Numbered from the stretch's first letter, positions 45,237 through 56,821 are shown. The stretch: 64,000 nucleotides of DNA from Tulasnella sp. 424 (GCA_019633425.1 WSUB01000134.1:1-64000); one strand, 5' to 3'. Program-made: numbers and translations. The notes: a model not told the origin generated them from the letters alone.

Positions 45237-45785
45237 TCCTAAGGTATAACACTAGAAGTGCTCGCTGAGCTCAGTTACCCTTTGTAACTTGATACGCGAT
45301 GCACTGCTTGCGCTCGATGAATTGAACCGCTTGAGAGCCGAGTTGCCTGTTCGGGCCGTCCCTGTTGAAGTCCCAGCATTTTAATAAGCCGATGAACGAG
45401 CTCCGGGGTTCGAAGAGATTGGAACCCGACCATAAATTTACGTAGAATTTATCCCATAAAGAAAGCACTGAGCCACGTTTACGGAGGTTTATGATGTCAA
45501 GTGGCCACCTTGATCGAAGGGTCGGGGTCGGTGAAGGCCCGGTGTGGTCAACTCCGAAGTCGCCGTCGTCTTGTTTGGAGTTGCTCCGCCACAACACATC
45601 ACAAACAACTGGACCCATGCTGCCGGTCTTGTTTCGTGCTTCGTCAGACTCAGGTCGAATCCTCGCTTAAAGGTTCTAAACCGTCTGCAACCCTCTCACC
45701 TTCTTTGATATGCTTTTTTTCTACACTACGCTTCCCACAGGGATCGCAAACAACAAAGCTAGCTCTGCTCCTAGTATCTTCTTAA
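45237..45785. repeat. 3' flank of AKR1, repeated after AKR2 and AKR3
   Basis: This stretch after the AKR1 stop aligns with 48698-49240 and 52154-52560. Landmarks are CTTTGTAACTTGATA, a CCACGTTTACG(GAGG) string and CAACTCCGAAGTCGCCGTC. It contains the 3' UTR and part of the next unit's far upstream region. 45786-46020 has nothing recognisable. No gene is seen. Confidence 0.75.
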
Positions 45786-46019
45786 GATGGTAAAGGCTGC
45801 TCTGTGAAACGATGAAAGATGAATGGCGGCAGGGGATCAGCAGAGCAATGGGCACGGCTGCAAGGTTCCGCCGTAAATGATTCCAGAAACCTAATTTATA
45901 TAACTACGTCGGCGACACCTGTCCCCTGCGTCAAATTGCAACTGGACAGTGGGACACGTGGAAAATAACGTCGAGTGGAAGGACCTCGGGGCATGGGACC
46001 GACGTTAAGTTAAGTGCCG

Positions 46020-46420
46020 AAATTCAATAGTAATCGTGATGGACTCAGTCCTCATAGCCGTCCAGTTCAAGCCATTCCATCATCCACTTCACTGTTGCAA
46101 CTGGTTTTATGAACTGGATCCGACATTTTCCCACAGAGGCCTGCTCCTCTATTGGTAGTCTTTACTCTCGCCCTCAAACCTTCCAACGCGGAGGATGAAC
46201 CATACTTTCCTGGATCAAATCTATTCTGAGATGGCTGACGGAATATTTTCGGGGTATCTCGAGGCTGTGGTTTTGGACAGACCCGAGGAACCTTGGCATT
46301 GGTGATGCTTGCGAGTTGTATATGTTGCAATCCACCTCGAGGGTCTTGACCCCCAGATCCGAAAAAGGTGACTCCATATTGCTTAGTGACTCTACCGCGT
46401 CATATCGGAGCCGTCTCAAC
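46020..46420 (-). pseudogene. 3'-end remnant of an unidentified gene, copy c
   Basis: The best preserved copy of this remnant. On the minus strand 46419-46174 is open for 81 codons, with coding-like sequence containing LGVKTLEVDCN and IPRKYSVSHLRIDL, which looks like an LRR-type C-terminal region. After a conserved segment with stops the same frame resumes and ends in V-K-W-M-M-E-W-L-E-L-D-G before a stop. No N-terminal part or F-box is attached. It precedes AKR2. Confidence 0.5.
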
Positions 46421-46711
46421 TAATTCATTCAGTAATATAAAGGCCGTCGCTCGGATCCGGCCCTAGCGGAGCAAGATAATGAAGTGACAGCGATCCAATC
46501 ACGACACAACGGCATCCATGGCTGAAACACCGTCGCAGCTCTTGCTACTGCGTGACTGTTCCTGATATATGATAGAAGAATACTAGGTGAGAGTCTTAAA
46601 GAGACGCACAGCGGGAAGGCCGCGCCGCAAACCATCCATGGATCGGCTCCGCCTCGTCGAGTCCAATTTGACGCTTTCAGGGGCTAGGGGGTGACGCGTC
46701 CCCTTCCATCA

Positions 46712-46799
46712 CCTCCACTGTCGGGAATGGTACCTCTACTTCGGTTTCAGACCCCTGCTATTTCCTCCACTCACCGGAATGGTACCTCTACTTCGGTTT
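46712..46799 (+). promoter_or_regulatory. Direct repeat in the AKR2 promoter
   Basis: Two 36-bp copies (46712-46747, 46764-46799), the counterpart of the pair before AKR1, lie 240-330 bp before the AKR2 ATG. Confidence 0.5.
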
Positions 46800-47040
46800 G
46801 CTGTTTGTCAGAACATGCACTCTGAGATTGCCTATTCTAGAATCAGAGGAGCGCGATGTCACGACCAGCTGGGGTTCTTTCGTTTTTCTCGGAAAAACGA
46901 GGGTTATCAAATCCAATGAAATTCGAGTCCTCCATCGGCTGAGGACTTTCCTTCGCATACAAGCCTGCTCGCCTTCAGCACCCACTTCTTCATCTTGCCT
47001 CAGCTCTTATTCAGTGCTTTCTCGAACACGAAGAAATACC

Positions 47041-48697
47041 ATGTCCGAATCACCCGTAGCACCTCTCTCGACGGTTCCTTACGTTCGACTGGGTAATTCT
47101 GGATTAAAGGTGTCCAAGCTGATTTTGTACGTTTCATCGTCTCGTTCTGGATATGATGATTAAGCCAAGGAGCTGATCATCATGCAACGCCGCTGCCTTT
47201 TCTTGATGATAGAGGCTGCATGACCTATGGCTCAAGTCAATGGGCTTCGTGGGTCCTGGATGAAGCTGAAGGTGCGACACCCCATTCTATCTTCGTCCCT
47301 CGAAGGAAGTCCTCCCGCTCAGCTCCTGCCATACTCTATCACCTCTTTAGGCATGGAGCATATCAAAGCAGCGTACGACCTCGGGATCAACACATTCGAC
47401 ACGGCAGATATGTATTCCAACGGCCACTCCGAAATCGTCCTAGGCAAAGCCATCAAAAAGTACAACTTGCCACGGGATGAAATTGTAGTCATGACCAAGA
47501 TTTGGGGCACAGTGATGAGGAACCCTGGTGACATGGCGTTTGGGATCAGCGAACAGGAGATGGAGAGGATGAGGTACACGAATCAGAAGGGGTTGGGTCG
47601 CAAAGTGAGTTCTCTGTGCTCGTGAGTCGTGTATATGAAGGCACGGCTGGAACTTTCCTTGGGGACCTGCAGCACATTTTCGAAGGGGTAAAACACTCCT
47701 TGGAGAGGTTGAAATTGGATTACATTGACGTGTTGCAATGTAAGTGGTGCTCGGACGGCGCTCTGGTGCGTTTCGAGAGCCAGCTAACACGGTGAACTCG
47801 GTTCTCTTGCCAGGCCACCGTTTCGACTACAACACACCTATCGAAGAGACCATGCACGCTTTACACGACGTAGTCAAAGCGGGACTCGTTCGCTACATCG
47901 GGATGTCCTCTTGCTGGGCTTGGCAATGTGCGTCTCATCTTCCAAGTTCAATCATGGGTCCTTCGTTTACTCATGCCGAGTCTCCGGCTCTCCGTGTAGT
48001 CCAGAAGATGCAAAGCTACGCCCGTCAGCATAACCTCACGGAGTTCATTTCCATGCAGAACAGATATAGCGCCATTTATCGCGAAGAGGAGCGCGAGATG
48101 ATACCTTTGCTGAAGGATTTGGGCGTGGGGATGATTCCGTACTCGTCGCTGGCTGCTGGATTCCTCACAAGGAGGATGGATGGACCCCAGACCGAGAGGT
48201 CGAGTGTCGATAAGTGAGTAGCATAATCATAGGAGAACTTATCGCTTATGGGTAGACTGATCTCGTACGAAACTGAAGAATCTCTCAGTTCATGAACGGG
48301 GATCCCGAGCAATATCGATTCTTGGCCGAGATCAATGAAAGGTAAGGCTGAGCGCAATTACCAACCATTTCAGTTACGGCCGGTCGACATGTACTCAACT
48401 TTAAATTCACAGGATTGCGCAGATAGCAGAGAAGCGTGGAGTTAGCATGGGTCAAATCGCCATTGCTTGGGTGCTTTCCAAGCCGTTCGTTACGGCTCCA
48501 ATTGTGGGTTCGACGTCGATTGACAAGCTAAAGGATCTTATCGGTGAGCAACCGCTTCCCACTCGTGAATCAGCTAATTGATAGTACTGACGAGGTGATA
48601 TCTATACTTAGCTGGTATCGACGTCAAGCTTTCGGAGGAGGAAGTCAAGTCTATCGACGAGTCGTACCTTCCTCGGGCGGCGGTCGGTCACTATTAG
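47041..48697 (+). CDS. Aldo-keto reductase AKR2 (nine exons)
   Basis: Predicted 357 aa from exons 47041-47126, 47213-47271, 47351-47604, 47673-47739, 47814-47927, 48000-48213, 48279-48341, 48413-48543 and 48612-48697. Every exon has exactly the same length as in AKR1. The catalytic motifs ([23 protein letters not shown]) and the [12 protein letters not shown] cofactor segment are intact. Differences from AKR1 are few and scattered (for example ASW for APW in the second exon and an AAVGHY end). It is a recent tandem duplicate, probably with the same or an overlapping substrate. Confidence 0.92.
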
Positions 48698-49240
48698 CCC
48701 TAATGCAGAACGCCTGAAGTGTTCTCTGAGTCCAGCTACCATTTGTAACTTGATATGCCGTGTAACGCGTGCGCTCGATGAATTGTACCGGTTGAAAGTC
48801 AAGTTGCCCGTTCGGGCTGTCCCTGTTGGAGCCGCGGCAGGTCAATAAGCCGATGAACAAGATTGGACCGAACCCTCGATTCATTTAAAATTCATGTTCA
48901 TAAAGGAAGCATTGAACCACGTTTACGATGTCAAGTGGCCACCTTGATCGGCGGTCGGGGTCGGTAAAGGCCCGGTGTGGCCAACTCCGAAGTCGCCGTC
49001 CCATACCGTCGTCTTGTTTGGTGCCACCCCACCTCGACCCCCATCACAACCGACGACATGAGTTTTCACTGGACCACTCCCATCCCATGCTGCCGGTCTT
49101 GTTCGTGCTTCATCATCAGACTCAGGTGGCCCTAAACCGTCTGCAACCCCCTCACCTTATTTGATATTCTTTTTTTTTGTACACTACGCTCCCCACGAGG
49201 ATCGCAATCAACAAAGCTAGCTGTGCTCCTAGTATCTTCT
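48698..49240. repeat. 3' flank of AKR2
   Basis: Second copy of the AKR 3' flank (see 45237-45785). It holds no gene. The following 49241-49430 gives only short frames. Confidence 0.72.
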
Positions 49241-49429
49241 TGAATTGTTAAAGACTGGTCGGTGAAACGATGAAAGGTGGAGATTGGCAGGGGATCAGAA
49301 GCGCAATGGGCGGCACGGCTTGCGAGGGTGTTGCTTTGGCAGCAGTCGTCCCAACGCATGATATTAATTAACGGAGGTGGAGGTGCAAATCTATCCCACA
49401 GAGCGGTCTTATGCCTTGTACAGTATTCG

Positions 49430-49705
49430 TAAGTAGTGCTGTGCTAGAGCGGGCCTCAGCCTCGGGCCAGCTCAGGCCGGGCCAACTCGGGCGGGGTGGC
49501 CGACCTGACTCCTGCGGAGTTGCCGACCTAACTCGGGCGGGGTGGCCGAGCTCGAACCCCGGCGGTTACCTTTCATGGTCAACGCACCGAGCTTGAGCTA
49601 GACGGCTCAGGCTGAGCTCCGTCGACAGAGCTTGAGCTTGAGCCGGAGCTCACAGCTAGGTCGGTCTCAAGCTGGCTCAAGCCCACCCCAGCCTGCTTTG
49701 GCCGA
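49430..49705. repeat. GC-rich low-complexity, self-complementary repeat
   Basis: About 275 bp built from variants of GAGCTTGAGCT, GGCTCAGG and GGGCGGGGTGGCCGA, with many inverted matches within the stretch. The first half is CG-rich (two copies of CTAACTCGGGCGGGGTGGCCGA-like sequence) and the second is rich in AGCTTGAGC. It separates the AKR2 and AKR3 units and is not present at the AKR1/AKR2 junction. It is probably a minisatellite-like repeat that could form hairpins. No gene is seen. Confidence 0.65.
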
Positions 49706-49719
49706 CGCTATTCGCAAGG

Positions 49720-50010
49720 GACCCAGTCCTCGTGGTCATCCAGTTCAAATCATTTTATCATCCGCATTACTGCTACAATCTATAGAACGGAATGAATCCG
49801 AGAGATCCAAGCTCCTCTATTGCAAAGATTTACCCTCGCTATCAATCCTCACCCAAGCAGAGGACGAACCATAGGCTCCATATATTCCTAGACCGCTTAA
49901 AGAGCACCTTTGGGAGACCTTGAGCTCGCAATCCCGGACGGAACCGTGGCACTGTACCTTTTGGTGATGTTTGTCGCACCCTCCCTCGAACCTATTGTTC
50001 GCAAGATCCA
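49720..50010 (-). pseudogene. 3'-end remnant of an unidentified gene, copy d
   Basis: The most diverged copy of the remnant that precedes each AKR gene. It starts with bases matching the ACCCAGTCCTCGTGGTCATCC landmark of the other copies and keeps the TCCTCTATTG and CAGAGGACGAACCATA strings. The frame is lost. Confidence 0.45.
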
Positions 50011-50481
50011 AACTAGATTTTTTCTATATCTCCTGGTAACTCTGCAGCGGCACAACATAGTCGGCCTCAACTCAACCGTCTCATTCGGTAATGCAAAAGC
50101 CGTCACTTCTGTATGTTATGCCGTGTGGACCAAGACACACCGGCGGGATCCAATCACGAAACAACGGCACATAGGTTTGAGCCACGCGTTTCTTACCCTA
50201 TCAACACTCTTTGTATGTAATTAGAGGAGATTCATGAGAATCTTAGGGGAGGCAAGGCTGCGGGAGGACGGGCCGCAAATCATCCTCGCCATATCGGCGA
50301 TCCACCCCGAATTGAACATTCAGAGGCTCACAGATTCCAATGGCAACTTGGGAGGACCATAAATAGGAAGGCGGTCGCGAATGGATTTGGATGCTACATC
50401 AATCAACCACCCAGGAATCCTCCATCGCATACAAGCTTCAATCTTCGAATCCAGTACTTTCTCGAACACGAAAAAAACACT

Positions 50482-52153
50482 ATGTCTGAATCACCCGTAC
50501 AAGCATCACCCGTTCGGTCTCTCTCGGCGGTTCCTTACGTTCGATTGGGTACATCTGGGTTAAAGGTGTCCAAGCTGATTTTGTACGTTTCGGTTCCTCG
50601 TCTAGGATGTCTGAATGGAACCGACGAGCTGACCATTCTGCTACGCCGGTTCACTTACTTATGATAGAGGCTGCATGACCTATGGCTCAAGTAAATGGGC
50701 TCCTTGGGTCCTAGACGAAGCTGAAGGTGCGACGTGCTGGGCCACTGGCCATCCTCAGGCCCAAAAGTAGCCATACCGCTGAACTCCAACCGTATATTTA
50801 TTCCGTTTTCAGGCGTCGAACACATCAAAGCAGCATACGACCTCGGGATCAACACATTCGACACGGCAGATATGTACTCCAACGGTCACTCTGAAATTGT
50901 CCTGGGCAAAGCTATCAAAAAGTACAACTTGCCACGGGATGAGATTGTGGTTATGACCAAAATTTACGCAACGGTCCTGAGGAACCCTGGTGACCTCGAA
51001 TTTGGGATCAGCGAGGAGGAGATGGAGAGGATGAGGTATACGAATCAGAAGGGGTTGAATCGGAAGGTGAGCTTGGTGCTGCTCGTTGGATATTGAAGAG
51101 GTTATATCTTGAGCTTTCCTTGGACTCTGTAGCATATTTTCGAAGGGGTAAAGCGCTCTTTGGAGAGGTTGCAATTGGATTACATTGACGTGTTGCAATG
51201 TAAGTGGCCGGACGACGCTCTGGCGCGTTTCGAGGGCCAGCTAACACGGTGAACTTGGTTTCTCTTGCCAGGCCACCGTTTCGACTACGACACCCCTATC
51301 GAAGAGACCATGCACGCTTTACACGACGTAGTCAAAGCGGGACTCGTTCGCTACATAGGAATGTCCTCCTGCTGGGCTTGGCAATGTAGGTCACATTTCT
51401 CCAGCCCATTGTCTGCCCTTCGTACACTCACATGAAGTGTCTTCCTTTCGGAATAGTCCAAAAGATGCAAAGTTACGCCCGCCAACATAACCTCACCGAG
51501 TTCATTTCGATGCAGAACAGATATAACGCCATATATCGTGAGGAGGAGCGCGAGATGATTCCCATGTTGAAGGATCAAGGTGTTGGTATGATTCCGTACG
51601 CGGCGCTGGCTTCCGGATTCCTCACAAGGAAGATTGGTGGACCTCAGACGGAGCGGTCGAGTGTCGATAAGTGAGTACATATGATGGAAGAGCTCAACAA
51701 TTCAAATGCAGACTAATTTTGGATGGAACTGAAGGTTCTCACCGTTCTTGAACGGAGATCCGGAGCAAGATCGATTTCTCGCCGAGATCAATGAAAGGTG
51801 TGTACGCATACTCTAAATGCGATTGGCCGACGTATTGATTTACGACAACACAATTTTTAATACACAGGATTTCACAGATAGCAGAGAAGCGTGGAGTAAG
51901 CATGGGCCAAATCGCCGTTGCTTGGCTCCTTTCCAAGCCGTTCGTCACGGCCCCCATTGTGGGCTCGACGTCGGTTGACAAGCTGAAGGATCTTATCGGT
52001 GAGCAGCCACGTTCCGCTCGTGAAGCAGATGAGTCGGAAGTGCTGACGAGGTGATCATTACACTTAGCTGGTATCAACGTCAAGCTTTCGGAGGAGGAAG
52101 TCAAGTCTATCGACGAGCCGTACCTTCCTCGGGCGGTGGTCGGTCACTATTAA
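50482..52153 (+). CDS. Aldo-keto reductase AKR3 (nine exons)
   Basis: Predicted 362 aa from exons 50482-50582, 50668-50726, 50813-51066, 51133-51199, 51272-51385, 51457-51670, 51735-51797, 51868-51998 and 52068-52153. It has the same exon lengths as AKR1/AKR2 except for five extra codons in exon 1 (QASPVR region). The Asp, Tyr, Lys and His catalytic positions and the C-terminal cofactor segment are intact. It is more diverged than AKR1 and AKR2 are from each other (VEHIK, KIYATVLRNPG, DQGVGMIPYAAL), so it branched first. The promoter lacks the 36-bp direct repeat. It is likely an NADPH-dependent carbonyl reductase with unknown substrate. Confidence 0.92.
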
Positions 52154-52560
52154 TCCCAAGGTAGAACGCCGGAAGTGTTCGCTGGGTTCAGCTACCCTTT
52201 GTAACTTGATAGGCGATGTACCACATGCGCTCGATGAATTGCACCGCTTAAGAGTCAAGTGGCCGTTCGGCCTGTCCTTGATGGAGCCGAGCATTTCAAT
52301 AATTAGGGCGACGAACAAGCGCCGAGGGTTCTAAGGGATCGGACCCGACCTCCAACTTACGTAAATTTAGCTGATAAGGAGAACACTGAACCACGTTTAC
52401 GGAGGTTTACGATGGTCAAGTGGTCCTCGATCGAAGGGTCGGGGTCGGCAAAAGGCCCGGCGTGACTAACTCCGAAGTCGCCGTCGGTCTTGTTTGGTGT
52501 CGCTCCGGCGGCTCCGCCATTCTCACCTCGACCCATATCACAAGCGACGACATCAGTTTG
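52154..52560. repeat. 3' flank of AKR3
   Basis: Third copy of the AKR 3' flank, ending near the CAACTCCGAAGTCGCCGTC-like landmark. 52561-52885 should contain the DUF2235-C promoter; no TATA box as clear as that of DUF2235-A was found there. Confidence 0.7.
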
Positions 52561-52885
52561 CACTGGACCACTTCTACCCTACGACTCTCATTGGACGACG
52601 TGCAATGAAAGAGGGGGGCCGCAGATCGGCACAGGCGACTTCCTGATCTCCCCTAGCTCCACCGACGTCACCCGAGATGTGGTTGGGAGGTTCTCAGCCC
52701 AGCCTCCAAGCTCCACACACATTCTCTGCTCTGCACTTCTTTAATCTTACCTTTTACTTACACACAAAGAAAGGAGGAGCGTCGGAGACGATCTGTATGG
52801 CGATGACTAGACAGCCTCCAATCAAATTTTAAAAAGACCGACCGGGCCCAAAATCGCACCACTTCAATTTTCCCCTCTTCTAACC

Positions 52886-55404
52886 ATGGCATCGTCATCT
52901 CAGCAACAACCACATTCATCATCTAAACAACAGCACGAATCATCCCTCAAACCGACACGACCACCGAAAACACTCATCTTGTGCTTCGACGGGACTTCGA
53001 ACTCGTTCAGCGATGAGAACACTAACGTCGTCCGGCTTTTCAACGCATTGGAGAAGCACAAGTCAGAGAGGCAAATGTGCTATTACCAGCCTGGAATAGG
53101 TGATTACAACCTTCACTTCCCACTTGACATGAGGGCTCGTTGGGAATGGCTGACAAACACTGCGGAAATCCTACAGGAACATACCTCGCTCCGACAACCG
53201 GTTGGATTCCAGCGTTGCAGAAGATAGCTAAAGTAATGGATATGGGATTCGCGTGGTAAGCGACTTCGTTAGATGAGTACTCGAGAGCTTCGCCTCACAC
53301 TATCTTTCCTAGGTACCTTGACTGGCATGTGAGCAGTCGTCCACTCCAACAATCCTTTACCCTGTATCGAAAGCCGCTCATGGATTGACTGTCTTTTCTT
53401 TTTGGACTCGTCTAGATTATGGGAGGATACAAGTTCCTCATGGAAAACTACTCGGACGGAGACCAAATATGCTTGTTCGGATTTAGTCGAGGAGCATATA
53501 CGGCGCGTTGCCTGGCTGGGATGCTCCACAAGGTATGGATGTCAGGCACAATGGATTCTAGAAATATCATGACAAGCCTCTCTCGACGCATTACGATTAG
53601 GTTGGGCTACTCCCCAAATCCAACGAGGAACAAATTTCATTCGCGTACAAGAAATATAAGGATACGACACCTAACGGGAAGGCTAATGCGAAAGGATTCA
53701 AGAGCACGTTCTCAAGAAACGTTGAGATCGAGTTTCTGGGTGTATGGTACGCGTTCGAACATAACCTCTCGTGGCCCTAGTCAAGGGGACTGACTCCGAT
53801 GTGCACTCATCGTTAGGGATACCGTCGGCTCGGTCGGGTTTTTCTCTCGCCATCTTCCCTTTACGGCCTCAAACACCATCGTTCGAAACTTCCGCCACGC
53901 TCTAGCACTAGACGAGCACCGAGCGAAATTCCGCCCGAACCCATGGCATCGAGCCGCTCCTTCTGCAGCAGCAGCTCGCTTTGACCCGGACCGCGGTACG
54001 CCGGTCGTCCGAATCAAATCAGGTGGCCCCGCAGCGAACATCATCGAAAAGATCACCGACAAGATAGGGGACGTTAAACAAGGTGCTAAGAAAGTTGGAC
54101 AAGTGGTGGAAGGAGTGGTGGGGGACGTTGTAGAGGGCAAGATCGCGAAGAGAAAAGGATATGGTGTTTGGAATAAGCGGTCCGTGAACAGTGTAGACTC
54201 GGAGGCGATTGATCCCGCAGCGAGGGTGGTTGATGCAAGTGGGAGTCAGTCTGATGAGGAGTACTATTATGGTAATTATCATGGAAGCAGGGAGACGGAT
54301 GTTAAGGAGGTTTGGTTCGCTGGTTAGTACCTACCCTCTTCTCTCGGACTTCCATCCGATTCTTAGCTCATCCCTTTTGACTGCTCTATCGTCTCAAGGC
54401 TGTCACGCGGACGTCGGCGGCGGATCCGCACACAACAACAAAACCAACACCCTCGCAAACCCGTCATTAGTCTGGATGGTCAACGAGATTATCTCCGCCG
54501 GGGCGCCCATCGTATTCAAGAAAGGCGCATTCGAAGATATGCCCGCCTTCGATGCGTTGATGATCAAGTTGCCTCGCGAACGTGTTTCCGATCCAATACC
54601 TGCGACCGCGACTGCGACACCGCATACGGTCGTCGAGGGTGAACCTTCGCCCGCAAGCGCACCCGCGCAGCAGCTCGATCTTGCGACGCCGAACGCTGGA
54701 AGCGACACGCCAACACGCACGCCCCCACCAATCCGACGAGACGCATTCATGACACATACGATTTTGGAAAAGCCCAAGGTGATGCGACCATCTTCAACGA
54801 CCGAGGGTGACTTAACCTCTGCGAGCGCACCGACTTCAGCGGAACCCGATCCCAACACGCACGCTTCAAAACTCCCTCGAGTCTCCATACCTTCGACTGC
54901 CCCACCCGACGTGATCGTTCAATCCCCCGCTCCTCTAACTCCACCCCGTCCCGGATCTCCCCAACCTCCTGGTACGGCCTTACCCACTGCCGCCACAACG
55001 ATGTCCATGACGGAATGGTCCCCGGGATCCGACCATCTCACCGTCGTACAAGTCTTTGAAGATAATCCGAAAAAGGACGCCAACGCTCCCATGTTCGATC
55101 AATTGCAGAGGAAGAAGATTTGGTGGGTTTTGGAATTGATCCCGCTTTGGCAGTATCATCAAGATAAAGAGGGAAGTTGGCATAAAGGGTTTTAGTGAGT
55201 TCTCGGGGGGTTATTCATGTTGGCGTGCTTTATCTTGGCTTCTGACCAGACTTTGTGATTTCGTTCCTGGGTAGCTGGAATCGAGGGCGACCGAGGGAGA
55301 TACAAGATCCGAACCCGCTATTCCATTCGTCGGTCAAGCTGAGGAAGAACTACGAGCCGAGGGCGAACCTTCAACCGGGTGCGAAGGTTACCTATGTTGA
55401 CTGA
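52886..55404 (+). CDS. DUF2235-C, alpha/beta-hydrolase-like protein
   Basis: Predicted 667 aa from eight exons: 52886-53099, 53177-53255, 53313-53328, 53416-53532, 53601-53746, 53817-54322, 54399-55194, 55275-55404; every junction is GT-AG and in phase. The motifs are [34 protein letters not shown] (candidate Ser127) and CHADVGGG (Asp364). Compared with DUF2235-A and -B it has a 22-residue Ser/Gln-rich N-terminal extension and a longer Pro/Thr/Ser-rich linker (about residues 410-580) before the conserved [10 protein letters not shown] and WNRGRPRE blocks. The 16-nt third exon is conserved although its last codons differ (DWH for DAH). It stands alone, outside the repeated cassette, with its own promoter and different neighbours, and may be the older member. 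Confidence 0.93.
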
Positions 55405-55861
55405 AGTGATAATAGCTTCGTGTTTCTGGAACCTAATATACTTATGTACTATGCACTCGTCTGGAAGGTCGTGCAGCCAACACTGGCCTCGCTCGATGTG
55501 TTACCCTGTTCGGATGATTCAGTCCCCTCTATAACTGTAATGGCATGCTCATCAAATTATGTAAAACATTTAGGCCATTTATTAAGTGGAAAGCGAAGGG
55601 AAGTCAGACGTCTGGCGGTCACGCGCCACAAGTATAGGTATTTGGAGGGTTAGCTGCGTCCGGAAGACTCAAACTAGTCTCTCGCCCACGACTGGCTCGT
55701 CCCTCGGCGATTTTTCTTAGCACGAATAGAAACCATTTATGATAAATTGACCTACGCGTGACCAACACGGATAAACCTCGGGCATAGCGTCACGGACTTA
55801 TGTAAGCGTCCAGCATGTTCAGCGCAGATCCTTCAAAGTCATTTCTTTCCATCCGAAATTG
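55405..55861. other. Intergenic region between DUF2235-C and FB13
   Basis: About 450 bp holding the 3' end of DUF2235-C and the FB13 promoter. Open frames here have no recognisable motif. Confidence 0.5.
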
Positions 55862-56821
55862 ATGGACAACCTTCCTGCGGAATTGCTCAGCTTTATTCAC
55901 CTTACTCTCTTGCCCATTCCTCCTTGCCACTGTGCAAGGTACGATGAATATTCTTATCCCACGCGTATCAAGGCTCTTACCCGCCTTCGCCTCGTGTCAC
56001 GACGATGGAACGATATCGTACTGGATACGCCACAACTCTGGAGTTGCATCAACATTGGCAGCGGCGACCTGTGGTGGGATACTACTCGGCTGTCGTTGGA
56101 ACGGACAGGAGGAGCTCCATTGCATATCCGAATCCACTTTGGCTATATGAGGCCCGACAAACAAGAGCCTTTCATCCAAATGTTGGAACGAGTATGGCCC
56201 GAAGCCCACCGTTGGGAAACCTATGCGTGCGAAGGTACCGCTTTCTTTCCATGGTGTCTACTTCCACCTAGACCGCTTCCCCAACTACGAGAAGTGTACA
56301 TCAGGGCAACTCAGGAGACGTCTCCAGTTAAAATCCAAGCACCTCGACTTGAAACACTGTGGGAGCTAATGGGCTTAACGGACATCGAGACTTCCGGTGC
56401 GCCAGCCTTGAGGAGCTGGGCCATACCCCATCCTTCAAACCGAGAGGAATGGGAAAGGTTCATTAAAGTTGTACAAAATTGCCGTCAACTGGAGTGGCTC
56501 AGCTTCCGTCCACACCCCCACGGAGGCGACCGGGCCTTCAAAACTTTGGAGGATTGGAGGCTCCCTGAAGCTTCAGGTGGCATCTTCTTTCCCTCCTTGA
56601 AGCAATTCGAATTCGCCATCCCTCCATTAACCGTCAACTTTCTCTCGCACCTCCATGCACCCAACCTCCAGCGACTCATCGTTCGATATATCACACCCCG
56701 GCATCTACCGCTCTTTTCCATCCCAACCAGGCTCTTTGAGTCGTCCCCAAAGCTAGACGCCATCCGATTTGGGGACCGTGTACCGCTCGAGCTTATCCAA
56801 CAGTGCCTCGTGGCCCCATGA
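55862..56821 (+). CDS. F-box gene FB13, frameshifted near the end
   Basis: Open frame of 319 aa starting MDNLPAELLSFIHLTLLPIPP, with LRLVSRRWNDIVLDTPQLW, PLHIRIHFG and LRR-like strands (LPQLREVYI, APNLQRLIVR). It ends after IQQCLVAP. Comparison with FB14 shows five bases missing at that point. The expected last 40-odd codons (D-R-x-A-G-x-E-V, ending F-P-I-Q-W-I-P-I) are present in another frame up to a stop at about 56944. So the protein either ends early or the gene is a very recent pseudogene; nothing else is damaged. Confidence 0.78.
   Translation: MDNLPAELLSFIHLTLLPIPPCHCARYDEYSYPTRIKALTRLRLVSRRWNDIVLDTPQLWSCINIGSGDLWWDTTRLSLERTGGAPLHIRIHFGYMRPDKQEPFIQMLERVWPEAHRWETYACEGTAFFPWCLLPPRPLPQLREVYIRATQETSPVKIQAPRLETLWELMGLTDIETSGAPALRSWAIPHPSNREEWERFIKVVQNCRQLEWLSFRPHPHGGDRAFKTLEDWRLPEASGGIFFPSLKQFEFAIPPLTVNFLSHLHAPNLQRLIVRYITPRHLPLFSIPTRLFESSPKLDAIRFGDRVPLELIQQCLVAP

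Noticed and set aside
54403..54888. 161-codon antisense frame opposite DUF2235-C exon 7
   Set aside because: It is a shadow of the Pro/Thr-rich linker on the other strand; the sense frame has in-phase introns and paralogues.
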